The notes under the pieces are model-generated. The model saw nothing but the letters and a program-made list of their open reading frames with translations, did no database searches and was not told where the DNA came from. Shown piece after piece: positions 6,872-14,444 of a stretch of 45,947 nucleotides of DNA; within the stretch, counting starts at the first letter, position 1, and each line of letters begins with the position of its first letter. The DNA lies in assembly GCA_934196125.1 (NCBI GenBank), contig CAKPVT010000008.1, positions 1 to 45,947 of the forward strand, written 5' to 3'. The position numbers and the translations under genes were made by a program. The DNA comes from an uncultured Streptococcus sp. (GTDB lineage: Bacteria > Bacillota > Bacilli > Lactobacillales > Streptococcaceae).

Positions 6872-9520
6872 ATGTCAAAAGAACTTTCACCAAAATATAA
6901 CCCAGCTGAGGTTGAGGATGGACGTTATCAAAAATGGTTAGATGAGGATGTTTTCAAGCCTTCTGGCGATAAGAAAGCTCATCCGTATTCTATCGTTATT
7001 CCACCACCAAACGTAACTGGTAAACTTCACCTTGGTCACGCTTGGGATACTACTTTGCAAGATATTATTATCCGTCAAAAACGTATGCAAGGTTTTGATG
7101 CTTTATGGCTTCCTGGTATGGACCATGCGGGGATCGCAACACAGGCAAAAGTTGAGGCACGTCTTGCTGCAGATGGTATCTCACGTTACGACCTTGGTCG
7201 TGAAAAATTCCTTGATAAAGTCTGGGAATGGAAAGATGAATACGCATCAACAATCAAACAACAATGGGGTAAAATGGGTATTTCTGTTGACTATTCACGT
7301 GAACGTTTCACCCTTGATGAAGGATTGTCAAAAGCGGTTCGTAAAGTCTTTGTTCAACTTTACAAAAAAGGTTGGATTTACCGTGGTGAATTTATCATCA
7401 ACTGGGATCCAAAAGCTCGTACAGCCCTGTCTGATATCGAAGTTATCCACAAAGATGTCGAAGGTGCATTCTACCACATGAACTACATGTTGGAAGATGG
7501 TTCACGTAGCCTTGAAGTGGCAACAACTCGTCCTGAAACAATGTTTGGTGACGTTGCCGTTGCGGTTAACCCAAATGATGACCGTTACAAAGCTTTGATT
7601 GGTCAAAATGTTATCCTTCCAATCGTTAACAAAGCTATTCCAATCGTCGGTGATGAACACGCTGATCCAGAATTTGGTACTGGTGTAGTTAAAATCACTC
7701 CAGCACATGACCCTAATGACTTCTTAGTTGGTCAGCGTCATAACTTGCCACAAATCAACGTCATGAACGACGATGGTACAATGAACGAACTTGCTGGTGA
7801 ATTTGCTGGTATGGATCGTTTTGAAGCACGTAAAGCTGTCGTTAAAAAATTGGAAGAAATCGGCGCACTTGTTGAAATTGAAAAAATGGTTCACAGCGTT
7901 GGTCACTCAGAGCGTACTGGTGTGCCAGTTGAGCCACGTTTGTCAACACAATGGTTCGTTAAAATGGACCAATTGGCTAAAAATGCTATTGCTAACCAAG
8001 ATACTGATGACGAAGTAAAATTCTACCCACCACGTTTCAACGATACTTTCCTACAATGGATGGAAAACGTTCACGACTGGGTTATCTCTCGTCAGTTATG
8101 GTGGGGTCACCAAATCCCAGCATGGTACAATGCTGAAGGTGAAATGTATGTCGGTGAAGAAGCTCCAGAAGGCGACGGATGGACTCAAGACGAAGACGTT
8201 CTTGATACTTGGTTCAGTTCAGCGTTATGGCCATTCTCAACAATGGGGTGGCCTGACACAGAAGCAGAAGACTTCAAACGTTACTTCCCAACTTCAACAT
8301 TGGTAACTGGTTATGATATCATCTTCTTCTGGGTATCACGTATGATTTTCCAATCATTGGAATTCACAGGACGCCGTCCATTTGAAAACGTGCTTATCCA
8401 TGGTCTTATCCGTGACGAACAAGGACGTAAAATGTCTAAATCACTTGGTAACGGTATTGACCCAATGGACGTTATCGAAAAATACGGTGCTGATGCCCTT
8501 CGTTGGTTCTTGTCAAATGGTTCTGCACCAGGTCAAGACGTTCGTTTCTCTTACGAAAAAATGGATGCTGCTTGGAATTTCATTAACAAAATCTGGAACA
8601 TTTCTCGTTACATTTTGATGAACAATGAAGATCTTACACTTGAACAAGCTAGCGCCAACGTTGAAAAAGTTGCTGCTGGTACAGCTGGTAACGTTACTGA
8701 CCGTTGGATCCTTCACAACTTGAATGAAACAATCGCTAAAGTCACTGAAAACTTTGATAAATTTGAATTTGGTGTAGCTGGTCACATCCTTTACAACTTC
8801 ATCTGGGATGAATTTGCTGACTGGTACGTTGAGTTGACTAAAGAAGTTCTTTACAGCGACAATGAAGACGAAAAAGTTATCACTCGTTCAGTTCTTCTTT
8901 ACACACTTGATAAAATCCTTCGTTTGCTTCACCCAATCATGCCATTCGTAACTGAAGAAATCTTTGAACAAATTTCTGAAGGTTCAATCGTAACAGCTGA
9001 ATACCCAACTGTTAACCCAGTATTTGAAAATGAAGCTGCGCACAAAGGTGTTGAAAGTCTTAAAGACCTTATCCGTGCTGTCCGTAACGCACGTAGCGAA
9101 GTGAATGTTGCTCCAAGTAAACCAATCACACTTCTTGTGAAAACAAGTGATAAAGAATTGGAAGACTTCTTTAACAGCAATGTGAACTATATCAAGCGCT
9201 TCACAAATCCTGAAAAACTAGAAATTTCTTCTGACATTGAAGCACCAGAATTGGCAATGTCTAGCGTTATCACAGGTGCTGAAATCTTCTTGCCACTTGC
9301 TGACCTTCTTAACGTTGAAGAAGAATTGGCACGTCTTGACAAAGAACTTGCTAAATGGCAAAAAGAATTGGACATGGTCGCACGCAAACTCGGCAACGAA
9401 AAATTCGTCGCTAACGCTAAACCAGAAGTTGTCCAAAAAGAACGTGACAAACAAGTTGACTACCAAGCCAAATACGACGCAACAGTGGAAAGGATTAAAG
9501 AGATGGAGAAGTTGGGGTAA
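6872..9520 (+). CDS. valS: valyl-tRNA synthetase
   Basis: This class I synthetase of 882 residues, normal bacterial length, charges tRNA-Val. The HIGH motif is HLGH at 53-56, the KMSKS motif is exact at 520-524, and the inserted editing domain (around 190-340) carries TTRPETMFGD. The C-terminal coiled-coil arm (about 815-882; EELARLDKELAKWQKEL) binds the tRNA. AGAAAGGA precedes the ATG. The T-box leader at 6.03-6.21 kb probably controls it, together with the acetyltransferase. Codon use is typical of highly expressed streptococcal genes. Confidence 0.98.
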   Translation: MSKELSPKYNPAEVEDGRYQKWLDEDVFKPSGDKKAHPYSIVIPPPNVTGKLHLGHAWDTTLQDIIIRQKRMQGFDALWLPGMDHAGIATQAKVEARLAADGISRYDLGREKFLDKVWEWKDEYASTIKQQWGKMGISVDYSRERFTLDEGLSKAVRKVFVQLYKKGWIYRGEFIINWDPKARTALSDIEVIHKDVEGAFYHMNYMLEDGSRSLEVATTRPETMFGDVAVAVNPNDDRYKALIGQNVILPIVNKAIPIVGDEHADPEFGTGVVKITPAHDPNDFLVGQRHNLPQINVMNDDGTMNELAGEFAGMDRFEARKAVVKKLEEIGALVEIEKMVHSVGHSERTGVPVEPRLSTQWFVKMDQLAKNAIANQDTDDEVKFYPPRFNDTFLQWMENVHDWVISRQLWWGHQIPAWYNAEGEMYVGEEAPEGDGWTQDEDVLDTWFSSALWPFSTMGWPDTEAEDFKRYFPTSTLVTGYDIIFFWVSRMIFQSLEFTGRRPFENVLIHGLIRDEQGRKMSKSLGNGIDPMDVIEKYGADALRWFLSNGSAPGQDVRFSYEKMDAAWNFINKIWNISRYILMNNEDLTLEQASANVEKVAAGTAGNVTDRWILHNLNETIAKVTENFDKFEFGVAGHILYNFIWDEFADWYVELTKEVLYSDNEDEKVITRSVLLYTLDKILRLLHPIMPFVTEEIFEQISEGSIVTAEYPTVNPVFENEAAHKGVESLKDLIRAVRNARSEVNVAPSKPITLLVKTSDKELEDFFNSNVNYIKRFTNPEKLEISSDIEAPELAMSSVITGAEIFLPLADLLNVEEELARLDKELAKWQKELDMVARKLGNEKFVANAKPEVVQKERDKQVDYQAKYDATVERIKEMEKLG

Positions 9521-9541
9521 AAAGATGGTCTTGTTTGATAT

Positions 9542-9564
9542 GAGCGCAGATTGTGCTCCTTTTT
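9542..9564 (+). terminator. valS terminator
   Basis: GAGCGC pairs with GTGCTC (one G-U) around AGATT, followed by a run of T, 21 bases after the valS stop. Confidence 0.75.
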
Positions 9565-9596
9565 AAGTTAGACCCGAGATATCGTCAAAATCTCCT

Positions 9597-9623
9597 GAAC
9601 TAGCTGACAATATCAGTTAGTTC
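9597..9623. terminator. hairpin in the valS-tetR gap
   Basis: GAACTAGCTGA pairs with TCAGTTAGTTC (one G-T mismatch) around a five-base loop; the flank is AT-rich but lacks a long T tract. It may be a weak terminator or part of the neighbouring insertion-sequence remnant. Confidence 0.45.
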
Positions 9624-9639
9624 ATTTTATTGTGTCTTC

Positions 9640-9812
9640 AAGTCATGGTTTTAGTGACTGTTACCGTGACAAAGGTCATCATTTGAATTGATGCGGAAGT
9701 ATTTGCCTGTATTGATGTTTTGGTGAGTAGGGAGAACCTCTATCAGTCAAAATGAGTGTTTCCTTTCTCAAACTTTTCAGCCCTGCTATTTCAGTGGGTG
9801 CTTTATTTAATT
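9640..9812 (-). pseudogene. possible IS3-family transposase remnant
   Basis: On the minus strand a short frame contains LILTDRGSPYSPKHQYRQIL, resembling the H-S-D-x-G-S-x-Y catalytic segment of IS3/IS150 transposases. Shortly after its stop another frame shows SR-GNS-like sequence, which normally follows in that family. It is only about 55 codons, frameshifted, and has no terminal repeats that I can identify. The assignment is tentative. Confidence 0.4.
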
Positions 9813-9814
9813 TT

Positions 9815-9823
9815 TGGTATAAT
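9815..9823 (+). promoter_or_regulatory. extended -10 promoter of the tetR gene
   Basis: TGGTATAAT lies 23 nt before the tetR ATG and is followed by the ribosome site AAAGGAGG. Confidence 0.65.
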
Positions 9824-9846
9824 AAAAGCATTGAAAGGAGGAAACT

Positions 9847-10410
9847 ATGGCACAAATAACTAAAAAAGCTTTGGAAGTGTCTTTGAAGCACTTGTTGCTG
9901 CAAAAGCCTCTGCCTAAGATTACGATTCAGGATCTTACGGATGATTGTGGGATTAGTCGAATGACTTTTTATTACCACTTCAAGGATATTTATGATTTGG
10001 TGGAGTGGGCTTGTATCGAGGATGCGCAAAAGGTTCTTGGTGAAAATCGACATTATGATAGCTGGGAGAAAGGGCTGCTGGATATTTTTAAAGCAGTCAG
10101 GGAAAATAAGCCTTTTATCCTCAATGTTTATCATTCGGTGAGTCGGGAGCAGATCGAAACCTATCTTTATCAGTTGACCTATCAGCTCATGATTGATGTG
10201 GTTGAGGAAAAGGCAGTTGGTTTACGCATCAGTGCCGAAGATAAAAACTTTATAGCAGATTTTTACAAGTATGCCTTGGTGGGGCTGATGTTAGATTGGA
10301 TTAAAAAGGATATGAAAGAAGACCCACAAGATTTGGTCAACCGTTTGGCTATCTTAGTGCATGGTAATATCGTAGCTGCTCTGCAATATTATGATACTAA
10401 AGGGCGATAG
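9847..10410 (+). CDS. TetR/AcrR family transcriptional regulator
   Basis: This 187-residue regulator has an N-terminal helix-turn-helix (ITIQDLTDDCGISRMTFYYHFKDIYDLVEW), the standard TetR DNA-binding signature, and a helical ligand-binding C-terminal half like that of DhaS-type regulators. AAAGGAGG lies six bases before the ATG. It lies just upstream of the oleate hydratase gene on the same strand, separated by a terminator. A role in sensing fatty acids or membrane stress and controlling that gene is plausible, but inferred only from position. Confidence 0.88.
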   Translation: MAQITKKALEVSLKHLLLQKPLPKITIQDLTDDCGISRMTFYYHFKDIYDLVEWACIEDAQKVLGENRHYDSWEKGLLDIFKAVRENKPFILNVYHSVSREQIETYLYQLTYQLMIDVVEEKAVGLRISAEDKNFIADFYKYALVGLMLDWIKKDMKEDPQDLVNRLAILVHGNIVAALQYYDTKGR

Positions 10411-10431
10411 CTCTGCTTTTTATCAAATATG

Positions 10432-10467
10432 CTTAAATGATAAAAAAGTTATCATTTAAGTTTTTTT
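10432..10467. terminator. strong terminator after tetR; perfect palindrome
   Basis: CTTAAATGATAA pairs perfectly with TTATCATTTAAG around AAAAG, followed by seven T. The 12-bp palindrome could also be a regulator binding site, as it lies just upstream of the oleate hydratase leader. Confidence 0.88.
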
Positions 10468-10499
10468 GTTTATTGTTCTTAGGCAGGGAGGGTTTTACA

Positions 10500-10547
10500 A
10501 TGAAGATAAGTAAAAAAGATGAGAGGTATCAAGATGTATTATTCTAG
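10500..10547 (+). CDS. 15-residue upstream leader peptide overlapping the oleate hydratase start
   Basis: ATG at 10500 follows a strong ribosome site (GGGAGGG, eight bases upstream) and encodes MKISKKDERYQDVLF, ending 14 bases inside the oleate hydratase gene in another frame. The GAGAGG ribosome site for oleate hydratase lies inside this small frame. The layout suggests translational coupling. Alternatively, the upstream GGGAGGG is incidental. Confidence 0.4.
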   Translation: MKISKKDERYQDVLF

Positions 10548-12309
10548 CGGTAATTATGAAGCTTTTGCTCGTCCTAAAAAACCAGCTGGTGTTGATCACA
10601 AATCGGCCTATATCATAGGTTCTGGCTTAGCTGCTCTTTCAGCAGCATGTTTTCTTGTTCGTGATGGGCAAATGCCTGGTAAGCAAGTCCATATCTTAGA
10701 AAAAGATCCGATTCCTGGCGGGGCCTGTGATGGTTATCAATACAGTGATATTGGCTATGTCATGCGGGGCGGTCGTGAGATGGACAATCATTTTGAATGT
10801 ATGTGGGATCTTTTTCGCTCTATTCCTTCCATTGAAACTGAGGGTGTCAGCGTCTTAGACGAATATTATTGGCTCAATAAAGCAGACCCTAACTATTCAC
10901 TCTGCCGTGCAACTGAAAAACAAGGTCAGGATGCTCATACAGATAAGAAGTTTGGTTTGTCTGACAAGGCTGCTATGGAAATTATGAAGCTTTTCTTCAC
11001 ACCTGATGAAAAACTTTACAATAAGCGGATTAATGAAGTTTTTGATGATGAAGTTTTTGATTCGAATTTCTGGCTTTATTGGCGAACTATGTTTGCTTTT
11101 GAAAATTGGCATTCTGCTCTGGAGATGAAACTTTATATCAAGCGCTTTATCCATCATATCAGTGGTTTGCCTGATTTCACAGCTCTGCGTTTTACCCGCT
11201 ACAATCAATACGAATCTATGATCTTGCCTATGGTCAAGTATCTGGAATCTTTTGGCGTTGTTTTCCATTATAATACCAAAGTGCTCAATGTTCTCTTTAA
11301 GTGTCAAAAAAATAAGAAGATGGCTAAGACTATTGAGCTTGTGCGTGAGGGGAAGGAAGATAGCATTGACCTAACTGAAAATGATTTGGTCTTTATCACT
11401 AATGGCGGCTGTGTTGAAAATTCAAGTTATGGTAGCCAGGATAAACCTGCTAGCTTTAACAAGACGATTCATCCAGGTGGCGGCTGGGACATGTGGCGTA
11501 AGATTGCGGCACAGGATGCTAGCTTTGGTCATCCTGATAAATTCTGCTATGATCCAGAAAAATCAAACTGGATGAGTGCCACAGTAACCACAACTGATGA
11601 TAAGATACCAGCTTATATTCAAAAAATTTGTAAGCGTGATCCATTTTCAGGCAAGGTTGTTACAGGTGGAATTGTCACTGTTAAGGATTCAAGTTGGCTG
11701 ATGAGCTGGACTGTCAATCGTCAACCACAATTCAGAAATCAAGCTAAAAATGAATTAGTAGTTTGGGTTTACGGACTATTTTCTGATAAAGAAGGAGATT
11801 ATATCAAGAAACCAATGCGTGATTGTACTGGTCAAGAAATTTGTGCTGAATGGCTTTATCATATGGGAGTGCCTATATCAGACATTGATAATTTATCGCG
11901 TCAAAGTGCCAAAACTGTTCCTTGTATGATGCCCTATATAACAGCCTTTTTCATGCCACGTGAAAAAGGAGATCGTCCGAATGTCATACCTGATGGCGCT
12001 GTGAACTTTGCTTTTTTAGGACAATTTGCCGAAACACAGCGTGATACCATCTTTACCACTGAATACTCCATTCGTACGGGTATGGAAGCTGTTTACACGC
12101 TCTTGGATATTGACCGTGGCGTCCCAGAAGTTTGGGGTAGCACCTATGATGTGCGTGACTTGCTTCATGCGACAGTTGCACTGCGCGATGGCAAGACTAT
12201 TACTGATATGAAGTTGAACTTTGTCGAAAAATTTATCATCAAACAAGCTCTTCGTAAGACAGAAGGTACAGATATTGAAAAACTTTTGCAAAAGTACCGT
12301 CTTATTTAA
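10534..12309 (+). CDS. ohyA: oleate hydratase (67-kDa myosin-cross-reactive antigen family)
   Basis: This 591-residue FAD-dependent enzyme adds water to the cis-9 double bond of oleic acid, giving 10-hydroxystearate and detoxifying host or dietary unsaturated fatty acids. The N-terminal Rossmann motif is degenerate GSGLAALSAACFLVRDG, followed by the conserved PGGACDG. The family's HPGGGWDMW segment and C-terminal NFAFLGQFAE are present. Length matches the family. ATG 10534 follows GAGAGG; an in-frame ATG 15 bases upstream is less likely because it overlaps that ribosome site. A TetR regulator gene lies upstream and a terminator downstream. Confidence 0.95.
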   Translation: MYYSSGNYEAFARPKKPAGVDHKSAYIIGSGLAALSAACFLVRDGQMPGKQVHILEKDPIPGGACDGYQYSDIGYVMRGGREMDNHFECMWDLFRSIPSIETEGVSVLDEYYWLNKADPNYSLCRATEKQGQDAHTDKKFGLSDKAAMEIMKLFFTPDEKLYNKRINEVFDDEVFDSNFWLYWRTMFAFENWHSALEMKLYIKRFIHHISGLPDFTALRFTRYNQYESMILPMVKYLESFGVVFHYNTKVLNVLFKCQKNKKMAKTIELVREGKEDSIDLTENDLVFITNGGCVENSSYGSQDKPASFNKTIHPGGGWDMWRKIAAQDASFGHPDKFCYDPEKSNWMSATVTTTDDKIPAYIQKICKRDPFSGKVVTGGIVTVKDSSWLMSWTVNRQPQFRNQAKNELVVWVYGLFSDKEGDYIKKPMRDCTGQEICAEWLYHMGVPISDIDNLSRQSAKTVPCMMPYITAFFMPREKGDRPNVIPDGAVNFAFLGQFAETQRDTIFTTEYSIRTGMEAVYTLLDIDRGVPEVWGSTYDVRDLLHATVALRDGKTITDMKLNFVEKFIIKQALRKTEGTDIEKLLQKYRLI

Positions 12310-12315
12310 AAAGAA

Positions 12316-12351
12316 AAGGAAGTTAAGAAATCTATTCTGACTTCCTTTTTT
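12316..12351. terminator. oleate hydratase terminator
   Basis: AAGGAAGT pairs with ACTTCCTT around a 16-base loop, followed by a T run. It ends right where the next promoter begins. Confidence 0.8.
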
Positions 12352-12359
12352 GTTATAAT
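12351..12359 (+). promoter_or_regulatory. extended -10 promoter
   Basis: TGTTATAAT overlaps the end of the preceding T run and lies 26 nt upstream of the TTG start of the YjbR-family gene. Confidence 0.6.
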
Positions 12360-12385
12360 AGCTATAAGTGAAAGGAGGAAGTGAT

Positions 12386-13465
12386 TTGGGTTCTTCTATA
12401 TTTGCAAAAAAACGAATCCGTTTTGAAAAACTGTTACCTTTTGGTTTTGTCAAATCGACAAATGGTTATGAGTTCTGCGAAACTATTTTGGACGGCGCTT
12501 TTGAAGTGCGTGTCCATGTGGCGGCAGATGGGGAGGTGTCAACTCATGTGATTGATACTGATTTGAACGAGGAATATCTTGCCATTCATGTGGTGCAAGC
12601 AATGGGAAATTTTGTTGGGCAAGTCAGAGAAGCTTATCTTGCGGTGCTTGAACGTGTGGCGGCAGCTTGCTTTGAAGCTCTGCCATTTCTCAATCCACAA
12701 ACCAATCGTCTCGCACGCTACTTGCAAGCGACATATGGCGACATGTATGATCATCCTTTTGAAAAATATCCTGAGTTTTCGTCTTACCGTTACCCGCTGA
12801 ATCATAAGTGGTATGCGTTGATTATGACGGTTGCGCGTGGAAAGTTAGATTTGGGCGATGAAACGAGGTCAAAAGAGGCATTGGAACAGAAAATCGAGAT
12901 TATCAATATCAAAGTTAACCCCAAAGACTTGCCCCGATTGCTTGAAATAAGAGGCATTTACCCGTCTTACCATATGAGCAAGAAATCGTGGGTGTCGCTA
13001 GTGCTGGACGAGACGGTTTCGGATGATTTGCTTTTTTCTTTGGTGGAAAATAGCAGAGCTTTAGTTGCAGGGAAAAGTCTTGGGAGCTTATCTGGGCCTG
13101 ATTATTGGATTATCCCTGCCAATCTGAAATATTACGATATCGATGCGGAATTTGCTGCAAATTCGATTATTAATTGGACACAAAAAGCCAGTATTAAAGT
13201 GGGTGATTATGTTGTCATTTATATTACGGCGCCAACACGCGCCCTTCGCTACCTTTGCCGTGTCTTAGAATCCGACATTCCAAATAGAGGTTATCGAGAA
13301 GAAAAATCAATTAAAAAATTAATAAAAATTGAGCTATTGCAAACTTTTTCGGATAGCCAATTTCCAATTGCTGTGCTGAAAGAATGTGGTGTCACTAACA
13401 TTCGTGGACCACGCCGTATGACAAAAGAATTAATTACCTTGATTGATTCGAACATAAAATCGTAA
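12386..13465 (+). CDS. MmcQ/YjbR-family protein with a C-terminal EVE/PUA-like domain
   Basis: This 359-residue protein reads as three parts: an N-terminal region (1-100) I do not recognise, a central MmcQ/YjbR (CyaY-like fold) domain around FSSYRYPLNHKWYALIM to YPSYHMSKKSWVSLVLD, and a C-terminal EVE/PUA-like segment (about 235-300) with YWIIPANLKYYDI, KVGDYVVIYI and RYLCRVLES. EVE-like domains often bind modified bases in nucleic acid. TTG at 12386 is the likely start, eight bases after AAGGAGG; the upstream GTG at 12368 precedes that site. It is a single-gene unit between terminators. The function is unknown, and the last domain call is by motif. Confidence 0.72.
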   Translation: MGSSIFAKKRIRFEKLLPFGFVKSTNGYEFCETILDGAFEVRVHVAADGEVSTHVIDTDLNEEYLAIHVVQAMGNFVGQVREAYLAVLERVAAACFEALPFLNPQTNRLARYLQATYGDMYDHPFEKYPEFSSYRYPLNHKWYALIMTVARGKLDLGDETRSKEALEQKIEIINIKVNPKDLPRLLEIRGIYPSYHMSKKSWVSLVLDETVSDDLLFSLVENSRALVAGKSLGSLSGPDYWIIPANLKYYDIDAEFAANSIINWTQKASIKVGDYVVIYITAPTRALRYLCRVLESDIPNRGYREEKSIKKLIKIELLQTFSDSQFPIAVLKECGVTNIRGPRRMTKELITLIDSNIKS

Positions 13466-13493
13466 AATCTTGTGCGAAAGTGCAAGATTTTTT
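13465..13493. terminator. terminator after the YjbR-family gene
   Basis: AAATCTTG pairs with CAAGATTT across a short loop, with A and T runs on both sides, overlapping the stop codon. Confidence 0.85.
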
Positions 13494-13514
13494 GTGTTCT
13501 ATTTAAAAAATTGA

Positions 13515-14000
13515 AAGAATATTGCAAAAAATACTAGTTTGCTTGTTTCAAGTAGCGCCATTTCAAAAATTGGAGATGTTTTATTTGATTATGTTAACAA
13601 TTCGTTTTTAGCTAGTTTGAATATGAATTCAATGGTGTTAGTTGGGGTATATCAAGCACTTGAAAACATTATGGGAGTCCTTTTTAATCTTTTTGGTGGT
13701 GTTTGCTGACCGTTTTCGTTGAAAGAAAATCATCATTTTGAGCGATTTTTTAAGTGGTCTAGCTTGTATAGCCTTGTCATTTATCAGTGATAATACACGG
13801 TTAATTTATGCGATTATTTGAGGCGTGTTTTGGGAATTGTTTTTACAATAGCGGTGCTCTTTATGCCTCTTGGAACAACTATTTTTACAATCATATTGCG
13901 CCCAGACTACGAATTTAATTATTTATTCGTTGGTTTAGCGGTAATCATCTTATCTATCATTTTCTTGGTTTTACTACGCAAAACGAATGATAAAGAATAA
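13515..14000 (+). pseudogene. MFS-type transporter remnant
   Basis: The first part (13515-13700) reads as a first transmembrane segments region of a major facilitator permease (SSAISKIGDVLFDYVNNSFL, ending FNLFGGV). One extra T breaks the frame just before ADRF, the conserved loop 2-3 motif. A second frame continues KKIIILSDFLSGLACIALSF. After a deletion, the last two hydrophobic segments appear at 13818-14000. There is no start codon; an in-frame TGA lies at 13512. At about 160 codons of some 400 it cannot be functional. The original substrate is unknown. Confidence 0.75.
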
Positions 14001-14078
14001 TATTTGGTCAAAAAAACCTTTTTTAGAAAACTTTTGAAAATTATAACAGCTATTAAAAAAGAATCATTTTATTATTTC

Positions 14079-14112
14079 ACTGTCTACTTGACAGGGAGTT
14101 GTTCAGACAACT
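14079..14112. other. possible insertion-sequence end remnant
   Basis: CTGTCTACTTGACAGGG followed by a perfect small hairpin (AGTTGT-tcag-ACAACT) resembles, from memory, the end of IS3-family elements of lactobacillales. No transposase frame remains next to it. This is a weak call. Confidence 0.25.
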
Positions 14113-14136
14113 AGTCGGCTTTTTGATTTTGCGAAT

Positions 14137-14172
14137 AGAAAAAGTTGTTAGAGCGATTTTCTAACAACTTTT
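14137..14172. terminator. strong bidirectional terminator
   Basis: AAAGTTGTTAGA pairs perfectly with TCTAACAACTTT around seven bases, with A and T flanks. On the minus strand it lies 20 bases after the stop of the small peptide gene. Confidence 0.9.
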
Positions 14173-14191
14173 GTAAAATTATTTAAATTGC

Positions 14192-14311
14192 TTACCAAGG
14201 AAGACCTGTTGCACTTTGGTTACCTTGACTAGAAAAACTAGCAATCAATAATACCGATAAAATGGTAATGGCAAGATTTTTCGTGTCTTTAAAGAATGTT
14301 TTAAAATTCAT
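14192..14311 (-). CDS. 39-residue peptide with a signal-like hydrophobic segment; candidate exported or signalling peptide
   Basis: The encoded peptide starts MNFKTFFKDTKN, then has an uninterrupted hydrophobic stretch (LAITILSVLLIASFS), and ends SQGNQSATGLPW. This is the form of a Sec-exported small peptide precursor: charged start, hydrophobic core, short polar tail. ATG 14311 follows AAGGAG with five bases between; a second ATG one codon upstream lies too close to it. A consensus promoter (14361-14389) and a strong terminator (14137-14172) bracket it, so the unit is complete. I do not recognise the family. It does not look like Fst-type toxins or double-glycine bacteriocins, and no regulator or receptor gene is adjacent. 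A pheromone, a small membrane protein or a toxin remain possible. Confidence 0.65.
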   Translation of the reverse strand: MNFKTFFKDTKNLAITILSVLLIASFSSQGNQSATGLPW

Positions 14312-14360
14312 CATAACTCCTTTATCCTAAAAAACTTTGACAATTAAAATTATCACAACA

Positions 14361-14389
14361 ATCATATCGAATCTCATTTTTAGTGTAAA
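14361..14389 (-). promoter_or_regulatory. consensus promoter of the small peptide gene
   Basis: Read on the minus strand: TTTACA, exactly 17 bases, TATGAT. The predicted start near 14354 gives a leader of about 43 nt. It diverges from the rsmD promoter. Confidence 0.75.
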
Positions 14390-14428
14390 GATAACTTGTT
14401 CATTTTTTAAGTTATTTTATTTGAATTT

Positions 14429-14437
14429 TGCTATAAT
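14429..14437 (+). promoter_or_regulatory. extended -10 promoter of rsmD, implying a leaderless mRNA
   Basis: TGCTATAAT ends eight bases before the A of ATG 14445. Transcription would therefore begin at or next to the start codon. There is no Shine-Dalgarno sequence and no good -35 hexamer. Confidence 0.6.
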
Positions 14438-14444
14438 GGTTGTT

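Noticed and set aside
8929..9450. Long minus-strand frames inside valS, and similar frames opposite ftsZ, typA, ileS and glcK
   Set aside because: They are mirror frames produced by strong codon bias of highly expressed genes; no promoter or ribosome site supports them.
9679..10134. 151-codon minus-strand open frame as a gene
   Set aside because: Most of it lies antisense to the clearly real tetR gene and it has no ribosome site; only its last 45 codons look like a transposase relic.
14292..14311. Fst/Ldr-type toxin assignment for the small peptide
   Set aside because: It lacks the family pattern (short hydrophobic segment with a charged DEED-like tail) and no antisense antitoxin RNA promoter converges on it.
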